A stretch of 64,000 bases of DNA, taken from NCBI RefSeq assembly GCF_008630635.1, contig NZ_CP043869.1, forward strand, positions 1,364,001 to 1,428,000, in the 5' to 3' direction. The notes under the pieces are model-generated. The model worked only from the letters and a program-made list of their open reading frames with translations, made no database searches and was not told the origin of the DNA. Source of the stretch: Neptunomonas concharum (lineage in GTDB: Bacteria; Pseudomonadota; Gammaproteobacteria; Pseudomonadales; Balneatricaceae). Positions 9,494-18,497 of the stretch are shown piece by piece. The stretch's first letter is position 1. Every line of letters begins with the position of its first letter. Both the position numbers and the translations under genes were made by a program.

Positions 9494-10636
9494 CTAGTAA
9501 GACGAATGATCATTAAGACGGATATATTCGGCAGTTACACGCCCCCAGAGCGCTCTATAGCACCAAGTGGTATAGCCAAGTATGATGGGCACAAAAATCA
9601 AAGCGGCATACGTCATAACATTTAAGGTCAAATGACTAGAGGCTGCATCCCATAGCGTTAAACTGCTGTTAGGTGACAGGCTAGAAGGCATAATAAAAGG
9701 AAACATGGAAACACCTGCTGTCAGTATAATGCCTGCCATAGAAAGTGAGCTTGTCACAAATGCTAATCCCGGCTTCTGTGCAGAGGAGAGTAAAAAGGTG
9801 CAGACTAAACCGACAATCCCCAATAGCGGTGCTAAAAGCGTTACAGGATAGTTTTGATAATTATTCATCCAAGCTCCTGATTCTACAATAACGCTCTTAT
9901 TTAGGGGATTAGGTAACGCATCGAGAGCCGGTTGGGTAATGATGGTGTACCCGTCTATATCGACGCTAAGCCAGATGCCTGCTAAGACGAATGCAGTTAA
10001 CGTGAACAAAGAGAAAAATTTGACCCAACCTTGTGCCCGGCTCTCAATTAAGTCGCTGGCTCGTAGCTGCAACCAAACCGCACCGTGCATAGCGAGCATA
10101 CCCAAGCTGACAATACCCGCTAATAAACCAAATGGGTTAAGCAAACCAAAGAAGGAGCCTTGGTAAGAGGGTCTTAAAAACTCATCGTGTTGGAAGGGAA
10201 CACCAAGAAGTAAGTTTCCAAAAGCAACGCCAAAGACGAGAGCAGGAACGAAACCACCAATAAATAAACCCCAGTCCCATGTAGAGCGCCAGCGAGGGTC
10301 TTGTATTTTTGAGCGATAATCAAAGCCAACAGGGCGGAAGAACAACGCAAAGAGTACCAGCAGCATTGCCCAGTAAAAGCCGGAAAAGGCTGCGGCATAC
10401 ACGGCTGGCCAAGCGGCAAAGATAGCCCCGCCTGCGGTAATGAACCATACTTGGTTACCTTCCCAGTGTGGGCCAACGGTATTAATGGCAATGCGCCTTT
10501 CTTCATCTGTTTTGGCAATGAAGGGTAATAATATACAGACACCCAGATCAAAGCCGTCAGTTACAACAAAGCCGATCAACAGTACGCCTACCAAAGCCCA
10601 CCAAATAAACTTTAGGGTTTCATAGTCAAATAACAT
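9494..10636 (-). CDS. cydB: Cytochrome bd ubiquinol oxidase subunit II
   Basis: A 380-residue polytopic membrane protein of the usual CydB length. Family features include MLFDYETLKFIWW at the N-terminus, FVVTDGFDLGV, the GPHWEGNQVWFI motif and FRPVGFDYRSK. It pairs with CydA in the high-affinity quinol oxidase that is insensitive to sulfide and NO. It lies 12 bases after cydA and 8 before cydX, so the three genes are one operon. Confidence 0.97.
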   Translation of the reverse strand: MLFDYETLKFIWWALVGVLLIGFVVTDGFDLGVCILLPFIAKTDEERRIAINTVGPHWEGNQVWFITAGGAIFAAWPAVYAAAFSGFYWAMLLVLFALFFRPVGFDYRSKIQDPRWRSTWDWGLFIGGFVPALVFGVAFGNLLLGVPFQHDEFLRPSYQGSFFGLLNPFGLLAGIVSLGMLAMHGAVWLQLRASDLIESRAQGWVKFFSLFTLTAFVLAGIWLSVDIDGYTIITQPALDALPNPLNKSVIVESGAWMNNYQNYPVTLLAPLLGIVGLVCTFLLSSAQKPGLAFVTSSLSMAGIILTAGVSMFPFIMPSSLSPNSSLTLWDAASSHLTLNVMTYAALIFVPIILGYTTWCYRALWGRVTAEYIRLNDHSSY

Positions 10637-10648
10637 AACGTCTATCTC

Positions 10649-12232
10649 CTAAACTGATAATGTTGCTTGAGTGGACGAGGAGGTGTTTTCTTCATGATGA
10701 TAACGACCCGTATGTAGGCTACTTGGGCCTATGCGTGCAAATTTAATCATTAAGTACATTTCAACAATAGCGAGTAAGGTGTAGAAGAAGATAAAGGCGG
10801 CTAAGCTACCCAGCAGATCATTAACTGTCAGTACCGATGTTGCCGTATAGGTTGGTAAGATTTCACCGATGGCCCAAGGTTGGCGGCCAAATTCAGCAAC
10901 AAACCAACCCATCTCGCTTGCAATCCATGGTACGGGGAGAGAGATAAATGCTAGTCTCAGCAGCCAGCGCTGGGTGTGGGAAGTGCGTTTTGCGGTGTAA
11001 TAAAAGGAGAGTGCGAAAATCATCAGCATCCAAAAACCGCATGCAACCATGATTCTAAAGCTCCAAAATAAAGGGGCGACGGGTGGAATTGTGTCCATGG
11101 CAGCGGCCTTAATTTGCGCCTCGGTTGCACGGGTAATATCATCGGTGTACTTGGTTAGTAATAACCCATACCCTAAGTCTTTTTTCACCGCATCAAATTG
11201 TGTTCTTAAGTCAGCTGATTGATCCCCAGCTCTAAGTTTTTGCAACAGCCCATAGGCGACCATTCCTTGGCGGATACGTGCCTCATGCTCAAGGATTAAA
11301 TCCTTGATACCCGTTACTTCTTCTGTAGTTGATCGCGTAGCAATTAGTCCTAACGCATAAGGGATCTTAACGGCATAGTGGGTCTCCATAGTCTCAGAAT
11401 CAGGGAAACCGAATAGTGTAAAAGCAGCAGGGGCGCTTTCTGTTTCCCATTCGGCTTCAATGGCTGCGAGTTTGGTTTTTTGTACATCACCTAGTTCGTA
11501 GCCTGATTCGTCACCCAAGAGAATCACGGATAGGCTAGCTGCCAGTCCGAAGGCTGATGCTATGGCAAAGGAGCGTCTAGCAAAGGCGATATCTCGCCCT
11601 TTTAGCAAGTACCAAGCGCTGATGCTCAAAACAAACATTGCTGCCGTGGTATAACCCGCAGACACGGTATGTACAAATTTCACCTGTGCGACAGGGTTCA
11701 TGAAGATATCAGCAAAGCTTGTCATTTCCATGCGCATCGTTTCATAGCTGAACTCTGAGCCTACGGGGTTTTGCATCCAACCATTCGCCACTAAAATCCA
11801 CATGGCTGACAGGTTAGAACCCAGAGCAACAAGCCATGTAACAACGAGATGTTGAACTTTACTCAGACGATCCCAGCCGAAGAAGAATAAACCAACAAAA
11901 GTGGACTCTAAAAAGAAAGCCATTAATCCCTCTATCGCTAAGGGTGCACCGAAGACATCCCCAACATAATGTGAGTAATAGGCCCAGTTTGTGCCAAACT
12001 CGAACTCCATCGTTAGGCCGGTCGTCACGCCGAGGGCGAAGTTGATGCCAAAAAGCTTGCCCCAGAATTTCACCATATCCTTGTAGATCTGCTTACCTGT
12101 CATGACATAGACAGACTCCATAATCGCAAGAATAAAGGTCAGACCTAAAGTGAGGGGGACGAAAAGAAAGTGGTACATTGCCGTGATGGCAAACTGTAAT
12201 CGTGAAAGATCAACAATCTCTTCTGTGATCAT
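10649..12232 (-). CDS. cydA: Cytochrome bd ubiquinol oxidase subunit I
   Basis: A 527-residue haem b558/b595/d-bearing subunit. It starts [17 protein letters not shown], includes the His haem ligand, and carries the diagnostic [13 protein letters not shown]. The periplasmic Q-loop between about residues 250 and 390 is the long type, as in E. coli CydA. A -24/-12 type promoter lies about 125 bases upstream (12357-12372), so transcription is probably sigma-54-dependent and controlled by the divergent activator at 12491. Confidence 0.97.
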   Translation of the reverse strand: MITEEIVDLSRLQFAITAMYHFLFVPLTLGLTFILAIMESVYVMTGKQIYKDMVKFWGKLFGINFALGVTTGLTMEFEFGTNWAYYSHYVGDVFGAPLAIEGLMAFFLESTFVGLFFFGWDRLSKVQHLVVTWLVALGSNLSAMWILVANGWMQNPVGSEFSYETMRMEMTSFADIFMNPVAQVKFVHTVSAGYTTAAMFVLSISAWYLLKGRDIAFARRSFAIASAFGLAASLSVILLGDESGYELGDVQKTKLAAIEAEWETESAPAAFTLFGFPDSETMETHYAVKIPYALGLIATRSTTEEVTGIKDLILEHEARIRQGMVAYGLLQKLRAGDQSADLRTQFDAVKKDLGYGLLLTKYTDDITRATEAQIKAAAMDTIPPVAPLFWSFRIMVACGFWMLMIFALSFYYTAKRTSHTQRWLLRLAFISLPVPWIASEMGWFVAEFGRQPWAIGEILPTYTATSVLTVNDLLGSLAAFIFFYTLLAIVEMYLMIKFARIGPSSLHTGRYHHEENTSSSTQATLSV

Positions 12233-12356
12233 TGCTAACTCCCGAGGTTATCAAATCAGAGAGGGTGAATAAGCACTCTTTCTGTCGTGCAATAGAGACG
12301 AACTGTCGCGCACTGAACTATCGATTGCTTACAAATGGATGACTCGGTTTGTAGAT

Positions 12357-12372
12357 AGCACAGAGTGTGCCA
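12357..12372 (-). promoter_or_regulatory. Sigma-54 (-24/-12) promoter of cydABX
   Basis: Read on the minus strand, the site is TGGCAC-ACTCT-GTGCT. The sigma-54 consensus is TGGCAC-N5-TTGCT, so 15 of the fixed and spacing positions are matched except one T, and the invariant GG and GC are 10 bases apart. It faces cydA and leaves a leader of about 110 bases. Confidence 0.7.
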
Positions 12373-12445
12373 TAACTCGCTACACGCTATTTTAGAGGGA
12401 TTATGGTCGGCTTTTGGGGTGAGTTTGCTGGAAATTTTCTATATA

Positions 12446-12474
12446 TATGTCATGTTTGACATAATTCATGACAT
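12446..12474. promoter_or_regulatory. Candidate enhancer site for the sigma-54 activator
   Basis: TATGTCA-TGTT-TGACATA (12446-12463) is a perfect 7-base dyad. A further CATGACAT at 12467-12474 pairs with ATGTCATG at 12447-12454. The cluster of three TGTCA/TGACA half-sites lies about 75 bases upstream of the cyd -24 element, the usual place for an activator of this class, and just before the regulator's start codon, so autoregulation is also possible. Confidence 0.5.
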
Positions 12475-12490
12475 TTTTGGCGGATATTTT

Positions 12491-13819
12491 ATGGTTATCG
12501 AGTCTTTTTCAGAGATTGCGGGTATTCTAAATGCACACCCAGAACCAGCTGCTTTGCTATCTCTTGACTATGAGATTTTGGCAGCAAATGAGTCCTATAC
12601 GCAACTGTATGGGGGGGATCAGAGGATTCTATCGCGAAAATGCTTTGAGGTGTCTCACGGTTATGCCGTACCGTGTGATCAAGCTGGTGAATCATGTCCA
12701 CTAAAGCGTTGTAGCGAAACAGGAAAAAAACAACGTGTACTGCATCTTCATAATACTTGCCATGGTGAGGAGCACGTGGATGTAGAAATGACGCCCATCA
12801 AAAATGAAGCGGGTGAAGTTATCTACTTTCTTGAAAAGATGCATTTGGTGAAGGAGGCTGCGGCCTCCCCATCAGGGCTTGGTATGGTGGGACGGTCGAA
12901 AGCTTTCAATACTATGTTGGAGATGATCCAGCGGGCAGCTCCTAGCGAAATTAGTGTTTTGCTTTTGGGGGAGTCTGGTACAGGTAAGGAGCTGGTTGCT
13001 CAAGCTATTCATCAAGCCAGCCGGCGATCAAAGGGAGCGTTTGTTACGGTCGAATGCTCAGGGTTAACAGAAAGCCTGTTTGAGAGTGAGTTGTTTGGAC
13101 ATGAAAAGGGCTCTTTTACAGGAGCGATCTCACGTAAACAAGGTTTGGTTGCCGCTGCTAGAGGCGGCACGCTATTTCTAGATGAGGTAGGAGATATACC
13201 GCTCTCTTTACAAGTAAAACTGTTGCGTTTAATCGAGTCGGGAACCTACCGTACGGTGGGTGGAATAGAGCCACAGCATGCAGATTTTAGACTCGTCTGT
13301 GCTACCCATAAATCCTTAAAAACGATGGTGGCAGAAGGTCGTTTTAGACAGGATCTTTACTATCGTATATCGGCTTTTCCTATAGATTTACCAAGGTTAG
13401 CGGAGCGTAAGGAAGATCTTAAGTTGTTAGCCAATACGCTTTTGAAAAGAATCCCCGGTGGAGAGGCTGTGGCTATCAGTAGTAAAGCGTTAAGGGCTTT
13501 GGGACTTTATGCTTTTCCGGGCAATGTTCGTGAACTGCGGAATATTTTAGAGCGTGCCGTGTTGTTTGCTGATGGCGGTGTAATTGAGCCTGAACACCTA
13601 CCAAGTGAGGTATTTGAGTCACCTTCAGAGGTGGATTCTGTACCGTGCCAGACGATTCTTCCTCTCACTCAGGTAGAGGATGATTATCTGAGGTGGGTGT
13701 TATCTCACTACCAAGGTGAAAATAGGGACTTGGCTATTCAGTTGGGAGTTAGTGAGCGTACCCTCTACCGAAAAATTAAAGCTTTAAATACAAAAAATAA
13801 AGATTTTCTACTTAAGTAG
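12491..13819 (+). CDS. Sigma-54-dependent activator with Cys-rich PAS domain
   Basis: The 442-residue protein has a PAS-like N-terminal domain (residues 1-120), an AAA+ sigma-54 interaction domain and a Fis-type helix-turn-helix (about 400-440). Walker A is GESGTGKE at 160-167, the sigma-54 loop is GSFTGA at 207-212 (usual GAFTGA), and Walker B is LFLDEVGD. The PAS domain carries cysteines 51, 62, 69, 74 and 90 plus several histidines, suggesting a metal, haem or redox/sulfur sensor. The frame extends upstream to 12365, but ATG 12491 gives the natural PAS start and keeps the dyad at 12446 outside the gene. It diverges from cydABX and lies directly upstream of the sox cluster, so either could be its target; the promoter evidence favours cyd. 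Confidence 0.85.
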   Translation: MVIESFSEIAGILNAHPEPAALLSLDYEILAANESYTQLYGGDQRILSRKCFEVSHGYAVPCDQAGESCPLKRCSETGKKQRVLHLHNTCHGEEHVDVEMTPIKNEAGEVIYFLEKMHLVKEAAASPSGLGMVGRSKAFNTMLEMIQRAAPSEISVLLLGESGTGKELVAQAIHQASRRSKGAFVTVECSGLTESLFESELFGHEKGSFTGAISRKQGLVAAARGGTLFLDEVGDIPLSLQVKLLRLIESGTYRTVGGIEPQHADFRLVCATHKSLKTMVAEGRFRQDLYYRISAFPIDLPRLAERKEDLKLLANTLLKRIPGGEAVAISSKALRALGLYAFPGNVRELRNILERAVLFADGGVIEPEHLPSEVFESPSEVDSVPCQTILPLTQVEDDYLRWVLSHYQGENRDLAIQLGVSERTLYRKIKALNTKNKDFLLK

Positions 13820-13943
13820 GTGCTAATTAAGTGTCTTCTGTGATGAAAATGTTTCAGGATGTGCTAATATCCTAATGGTGTTATAAACATATACCTAAAA
13901 AGAATAAAAAGCAGCACAGCTGTCCAAGATTGCGGAGGCGTGG

Positions 13944-15266
13944 ATGTCAAAGAACACAAAGGTGCCCAGCACCAGAGAGCTGATGGCTCAGCTTGCAAAA
14001 GAGTCTGAGGGGTTGTCGATCACTGACCGCCGCGACTTTTTACGAAAAGGGATTCTAGCGGCAGGGGGAGTAGCAGGTACCGTATTTGCCAGCAAAGCGG
14101 CAGCGAGTTCCAACCTGCCACCAATGGAACCTACATGGGGCAAAATGCTCGGTCATGGTGTTGTAGAGTACCCGTACGGCCAACCTTCAAAATATGAAAG
14201 TCACGTTGTTCGACGCACAGTTCCTTGGTTGACTGCCGAATCTATCTCTTCTATTTCTATGTCTCCCTTACACGACCTAAAGGGAATCATCACACCTAAT
14301 GGTCTCGTGTTCGAGCGCTATCATGCGGGTGTTCCTCAAATAGACCCTGAGGAGCATCGCTTAATGATTCATGGGCTGGTTGAAAGGCCCATTATTTTTA
14401 CGATGGAAGATTTAATGCGCTTTCCATCGGTCTCTGAAATAAAGTTTATTGAATGCCCTGCTAATGGGGGAATGGAGTGGAAAGGTGCACAAATGGAAGC
14501 CTTGCAGTTCACTCATGGCATGTTAAGTTGCTGTGAATGGACGGGTGTTCCACTACGTGTGCTATTGGACGAGGTGGGTATTAAGCCAGAGGGTAAATGG
14601 ATTTTGGCTGAAGGAGCAGACGGCGCTCATATGAGTCGTTCGATCCCGTTAGAGAAAGCCTTAGATGATACATTAGTAGTCTACGCTCAAAATGGTGAAA
14701 TGCTACGCCCAGAACAGGGCTACCCACTACGTTTATTGAACCCAGGTTGGGAAGGTAACACTTCGATTAAATGGCTACGCCGTTTGGAAGTGGGGGATAA
14801 GCCTTGGTATCACCGCGAAGAGACCTCCAAGTACACAGATTTGATGCCAGACGGACGAGCTCGTAAGTTTTCGTTTGTGCAGGAAACTAACTCAGTCATT
14901 ACAAATCCTTGCCCAGAGAATCCGATTAAAAATAGCGGGTTAATCGAGATCGAAGGATTAGCTTGGTCTGGCAGGGGACGAATTAAGCAAGTGGATATCT
15001 CCTTTGATGGCGGCGTGAGTTGGGTGCCTGCTAACTTAAAGGGGCTTGTATTATCCAAATCACTGACACGCTTTAGTTTAGTAACTAAATGGAATGGTCA
15101 GCCTTGGCTGCTGCAATCTAGGGCTATTGACGAGACGGGATACGTCCAGCCTACCTTGAAGCAATTGCGTGAAGCTCGCGGCGGTAATTCCATCTATCAC
15201 AAAAACTCCATTCATACTTGGAAAGTTGCGAATAATGGGGAGGTCACCAATGTTCAGATCTCTTAA
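13944..15266 (+). CDS. soxC: Sulfite/sulfane dehydrogenase subunit SoxC
   Basis: The molybdopterin subunit of the SoxCD sulfane dehydrogenase, which oxidises sulfur bound to SoxY by six electrons. The 440-residue protein starts with a Tat signal (DRRDFLRKG near residue 28, then a hydrophobic stretch), has the Mo-binding Cys region FIECPANGG, and ends with a Mo-co dimerisation domain. Heading the cluster with soxD, it implies the full pathway to sulfate without globule storage. No sigma-54 promoter was found in the 124 bases upstream. Confidence 0.95.
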   Translation: MSKNTKVPSTRELMAQLAKESEGLSITDRRDFLRKGILAAGGVAGTVFASKAAASSNLPPMEPTWGKMLGHGVVEYPYGQPSKYESHVVRRTVPWLTAESISSISMSPLHDLKGIITPNGLVFERYHAGVPQIDPEEHRLMIHGLVERPIIFTMEDLMRFPSVSEIKFIECPANGGMEWKGAQMEALQFTHGMLSCCEWTGVPLRVLLDEVGIKPEGKWILAEGADGAHMSRSIPLEKALDDTLVVYAQNGEMLRPEQGYPLRLLNPGWEGNTSIKWLRRLEVGDKPWYHREETSKYTDLMPDGRARKFSFVQETNSVITNPCPENPIKNSGLIEIEGLAWSGRGRIKQVDISFDGGVSWVPANLKGLVLSKSLTRFSLVTKWNGQPWLLQSRAIDETGYVQPTLKQLREARGGNSIYHKNSIHTWKVANNGEVTNVQIS

Positions 15267-16284
15267 GAAAGTCGTATTAGCCTCTATCATAGGAGCTGCC
15301 ATCACTACGCCTTTAACGGCTGTGGCTGCAGAAAAATTTGGCTTTGGTAAAACTGCCACAGCAGAAGAGATAGCAGGGTGGGATATTGATATTCGACCTG
15401 ATGGACTAGGTCTTCCACCAGGAGAAGGGTCAGTATCCGAAGGTGAAGCGCTATATGAACAACTCTGCGCAACGTGTCACGGCTTGTTTGGAGAAGGGGA
15501 AGGGCGCTGGCCTGTATTAGCGGGTGGCAAAGGTACATTAACGGAAGAGCGTCCAACTAAAACTGTGGGCTCCTATTGGCCTTATGCATCGACGCTATTT
15601 GACTATATTCGCCGCGCGATGCCCTTTACAGCACCACGCTCATTAACGGATGAGCAGGTCTATCACATCACCGCCTATGTTTTGTACTTGAATGAAATAG
15701 TGGATGATGAGTTTGTACTGACTCATGAAAACCTAGCGCAAATTGAGATGCCTAACAAGGATGGTTTCTTTGTAGACCCGCGCCCAGATGCCCAGAATAC
15801 TCGTTGTATGAAAGACTGTGCTGATCCAAAAACAATGAAGATAGAAGGCACGCTTAAAGGGATTACCCCAGTAGGCCACTTCATTGAAGGTGCCGATGCG
15901 CCAGCGGCCTCTCATGAGGGGCAAGAGGAGCTAGAGCGTGAGAAAGAAAAAGCACGAAAAGCTTCCTTAGGTATGGAAGGGGATGATACACATTCTTCGG
16001 ATACTAAACCTGCTGTGTTGTCTGCAAAAGCTCAGGCGGGAAAAGAAACATTTGATAACGCTTGTAAAGCTTGTCATGGTACCGGTATCGCTGGGTCCCC
16101 TAAACTAGGTGATCATGAAGCATGGGCGCCTCGAATCAAACAAGATTTGAGTGTCTTGATCGATCATGCTGTTAAAGGTTTTTCGGGATCTTCGGGTATT
16201 ATGCCTCCCAAGGGTGGCCGGGTTGACCTGAGCGATGAGCAAGTTGCAGAGGCAGTCGTTTACATGGTTGAATTGGTGAAATAG
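15250..16284 (+). CDS. soxD: Sulfane dehydrogenase dihaem cytochrome subunit SoxD
   Basis: The electron-accepting partner of SoxC. The 344-residue protein has a Sec signal (MFRSLKKVVLASIIG...AVAA) and two cytochrome c sites: CATCH at residues 73-77 and CKACH at 272-276. A charged linker (about residues 215-260, rich in Glu and Lys) joins the two haem domains. ATG 15250 is chosen because GGGGAGG precedes it and a signal peptide follows directly; it overlaps soxC by 17 bases, which argues for translational coupling. A longer frame from 15169 would lie inside soxC. Confidence 0.93.
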   Translation: MFRSLKKVVLASIIGAAITTPLTAVAAEKFGFGKTATAEEIAGWDIDIRPDGLGLPPGEGSVSEGEALYEQLCATCHGLFGEGEGRWPVLAGGKGTLTEERPTKTVGSYWPYASTLFDYIRRAMPFTAPRSLTDEQVYHITAYVLYLNEIVDDEFVLTHENLAQIEMPNKDGFFVDPRPDAQNTRCMKDCADPKTMKIEGTLKGITPVGHFIEGADAPAASHEGQEELEREKEKARKASLGMEGDDTHSSDTKPAVLSAKAQAGKETFDNACKACHGTGIAGSPKLGDHEAWAPRIKQDLSVLIDHAVKGFSGSSGIMPPKGGRVDLSDEQVAEAVVYMVELVK

Positions 16285-16298
16285 TACTAAGCTTATAA

Positions 16299-16320
16299 GG
16301 CTCTTGAATAAGAGCCTTTT
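16299..16320 (+). terminator. Intra-operon hairpin between soxD and soxX
   Basis: GGCTCTT-GAAT-AAGAGCC followed by TTTT. The T run is short, so it may only partly terminate or may protect the 3' end of soxCD mRNA. Confidence 0.55.
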
Positions 16321-16370
16321 ACAATAACAATAAGAAAGTCTGTTTTCAGACAGATTCGGAGGAGAGAGGA

Positions 16371-16733
16371 ATGCGCAAAGTAATGACCTCAGTGTGCGCA
16401 GCCGGTTTTCTGGCAATCTGCACAGCAGTGCCAGCCAATGCGGCTACGCAGGAGGAGATGATTACCGAAGGCAAGGCTGTCTATATGGGTAAGTCGAGAG
16501 GTAATTGTATCTCTTGCCATCAAATCAATGATCCTGATGCTAACCTTCCTGGTAATCAAGGCCCCCCAATGATAGCGATGAAGCAACGCTTCCCAGATAA
16601 ACGCCTATTACGGGCTCAGGTCTGGGATCCTACCGTTAATAACCCTATTACCATCATGCCACCTGTTGGCAAACATTGGATTCTCTCCGAAGAAGAGATT
16701 GATGCGGTTGTTGAGTATATCTACCAGTTTTGA
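16371..16733 (+). CDS. soxX: Sulfur-oxidation monohaem cytochrome SoxX
   Basis: SoxX joins SoxA in the c-type cytochrome that attaches thiosulfate to SoxY. The 120-residue protein has a cleavable signal (to about ANA, residue 24), one haem site CISCH, and the Met-ligand region NPITIMPPVGKHWIL with the C-terminal helix ending YIYQF. CGGAGGAGAG gives a strong ribosome site. It lies apart from soxA, separated by soxYZ. Confidence 0.93.
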   Translation: MRKVMTSVCAAGFLAICTAVPANAATQEEMITEGKAVYMGKSRGNCISCHQINDPDANLPGNQGPPMIAMKQRFPDKRLLRAQVWDPTVNNPITIMPPVGKHWILSEEEIDAVVEYIYQF

Positions 16734-16769
16734 TTTGCCCGCAGGGTGAGAAAGTAAGAGGACAATAAA

Positions 16770-17231
16770 ATGAGTATGAATCGTCGTACTGTAGTAAAAG
16801 CGATTGCCACCGGGGGTGTATTGATCGGCGCGAGCGTTTTAATGCCGCGATTAGCACTAGCTGCATGGAATAAAAATGCATTCGAAGCCAAAGACCAGAT
16901 GTCTGCTATGAAAGCGCTGCTAGGCGAGGGCGCTGTTGAAGATAGTGCTGAGGTAACGCTTAAAGCACCTGATATTGCTGAAAATGGTGCGGTAGTGCCT
17001 GTGACGGTTGCGTCTTCAATGGCGGGTGTTGAATCCATGAGCATCTTCATTGAAGGAAACCCATCACCATTGGCTGCTGAATTTATCATTCCAGCCGGAA
17101 CTATGGCGGATGTATCAACACGTGTGCGTATGGGTAAAACCTCCAAGGTTACTGCGGTTGTTAAGGCAAATGGAAAATTATACAGCGCCTCTAAAGAGGT
17201 AAAAGTAACCATCGGCGGTTGTGGCGGCTAA
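16770..17231 (+). CDS. soxY: Sulfur carrier protein SoxY
   Basis: SoxY carries the sulfur substrate covalently on a cysteine in the flexible C-terminal GGCGG, which is present here as the last five residues (VTIGGCGG). The N-terminus is a Tat signal (MNRRTVVKAIATGG), so SoxYZ is exported folded. The 153-residue length is normal. It is 37 bases after soxX and 21 before soxZ. Confidence 0.97.
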   Translation: MSMNRRTVVKAIATGGVLIGASVLMPRLALAAWNKNAFEAKDQMSAMKALLGEGAVEDSAEVTLKAPDIAENGAVVPVTVASSMAGVESMSIFIEGNPSPLAAEFIIPAGTMADVSTRVRMGKTSKVTAVVKANGKLYSASKEVKVTIGGCGG

Positions 17232-17252
17232 GACAGTTTCTGGAGAAAAATC

Positions 17253-17567
17253 ATGGCGAATATTTTAAAAGTTAAAGCAAAAGCATCAGGTGGTAAAACC
17301 CAAGTTAAAATGATGGCTAAGCATGTAATGGAGTCTGGACAGCGAAAAGACTCTAAAACGGGCGAGCTCATACCAGCGCTTTTCTTAAACAATCTAGTGG
17401 TAAAGCATGCTGATAAAGTCGTGTTTGAGGCTAACTTAGGTCCTGCAGTGTCTAAAAACCCTTATATCGCATTTGATTTCGAAGGTGGTGCAAAAGGGGA
17501 TGAACTGGTGATGATGTGGTCTGAAAACACAGGTAAGTCTGCAACAGAAACCGCTGCTATAAAATAA
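17253..17567 (+). CDS. soxZ: SoxY partner protein SoxZ
   Basis: A 104-residue Ig-like protein with no signal peptide; it is exported with SoxY by the Tat hitchhiker route. Family features include the K..VMESGQRKDSKTGELIPA segment and the terminal hydrophobic/charged strands. It follows soxY with a good ribosome site. Confidence 0.95.
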   Translation: MANILKVKAKASGGKTQVKMMAKHVMESGQRKDSKTGELIPALFLNNLVVKHADKVVFEANLGPAVSKNPYIAFDFEGGAKGDELVMMWSENTGKSATETAAIK

Positions 17568-17570
17568 AAA

Positions 17571-17592
17571 AAGCATCCTCTAGAGGATGCTT
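17571..17592. terminator. Perfect palindrome between soxZ and soxA
   Basis: The 22-base palindrome has AAGCATCCTCT as left arm and its exact complement as right arm. It is preceded by an A run but followed by TTAACC, so on the plus strand it lacks a proper T tract; it is more likely an mRNA-stabilising or processing hairpin than a strong terminator. Confidence 0.5.
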
Positions 17593-17625
17593 AACCCATC
17601 GAATGACAGGATGGAGTGCTACCGG

Positions 17626-18486
17626 ATGAAAATAATAAAAAATCTGGCGGTCAGTGTAGGGCTTATTATGAGCGCACAACTGGTAACCGCTGCAGGTAAT
17701 ACATTAGAGACGGTCGACCCCGAGGCTGACCGTATCTCGTTGCAAAACTTCTACAAAAAGCGCTTTCCAGAAGCAGAAATTGCGGATTACGTAAATGGTA
17801 TTTATGCCGTTGATGCGGGATCGCGTGAGCAATGGAATGAGCTGGAAGAGTTCCCTCCCTATGAGTTTGACGTAGAGACGGGAGAAACACTTTTTAATAC
17901 CCCTTTTGCAAACGGACAAAGCTATGCCGATTGCTTTGACAATGGGGGGATAGGTATCCGTCAAAACTACCCGTACTGGAACAAAGAGCAAGGTACGGTA
18001 AAAACGTTGGAGATGGAGATTAATGAGTGTCGTGAAAAAAATGGCGAGAAGCCATTAAAGTGGGGCAAAGGTCCGATAGCTCAGATTTCAGCCTATATGG
18101 CTTGGACCTCACGAGATAATACTATTGATATCAAAATTCCAGAAGATGACAAAAGAGCGTTGGCCGCTTATTTAGAAGGTAAAAAGTTCTTCTATACCAA
18201 GCGGGGACAGCTCAATCTATCGTGTGCAAATTGCCATATGCAAGGCTCAAATATTCGTATTAGGGCTGATTTGCCGAGCCCTGCGTTGGGTCATGTTAGC
18301 CACTTCCCTGTGTTTCGTTCTAAGTGGGGTGAGCTAGGTACATTGCACCGTCGTTATAAAGGCTGCCATAAAGATAGCCGCTCTGAGCCTCTTGAAATGC
18401 AAAGTGAAGCTTACCGAAACCTTGAATACTTCCAAACTTATATGAGCAACGGTTTGGTAGTTAATGGCCCTGGCGCTCGTAAATAG
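17626..18486 (+). CDS. soxA: Sulfur-oxidation cytochrome SoxA (monohaem type)
   Basis: With SoxX, SoxA forms the thiosulfate-SoxY conjugating enzyme. The 286-residue form starts at ATG 17626 with a Sec signal (MKIIKNLAVSVGL...TAAG). Only one CxxCH is present (CANCH). The first haem site of dihaem SoxA is replaced by SYADCF...NECR, cysteines that probably form a disulfide. The active-site cysteine region reads YKGCHKDSRSEP, where the usual pattern has C-N-x-x-V-R-A. A TTG start at 17587 would put part of the upstream palindrome in the gene and is less likely. Confidence 0.92.
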   Translation: MKIIKNLAVSVGLIMSAQLVTAAGNTLETVDPEADRISLQNFYKKRFPEAEIADYVNGIYAVDAGSREQWNELEEFPPYEFDVETGETLFNTPFANGQSYADCFDNGGIGIRQNYPYWNKEQGTVKTLEMEINECREKNGEKPLKWGKGPIAQISAYMAWTSRDNTIDIKIPEDDKRALAAYLEGKKFFYTKRGQLNLSCANCHMQGSNIRIRADLPSPALGHVSHFPVFRSKWGELGTLHRRYKGCHKDSRSEPLEMQSEAYRNLEYFQTYMSNGLVVNGPGARK

Positions 18487-18497
18487 GAGATAGGCAA

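Noticed and set aside
12220-12260. TTGAT half-site near the cydA start as an FNR/ANR box
   Set aside because: Only one half-site (ATCAA on the plus strand at about 12251) is present; the full TTGAT-N4-ATCAA is absent.
12365-12490. N-terminal extension of the sigma-54 activator to 12365
   Set aside because: It would include the cyd promoter and the dyad in the coding region and lacks a PAS-like start; ATG 12491 has GGCGGA before it.
13820-13943. A sigma-54 promoter before soxC
   Set aside because: No GG-N10-GC pair of -24/-12 type was found on the plus strand in this gap.
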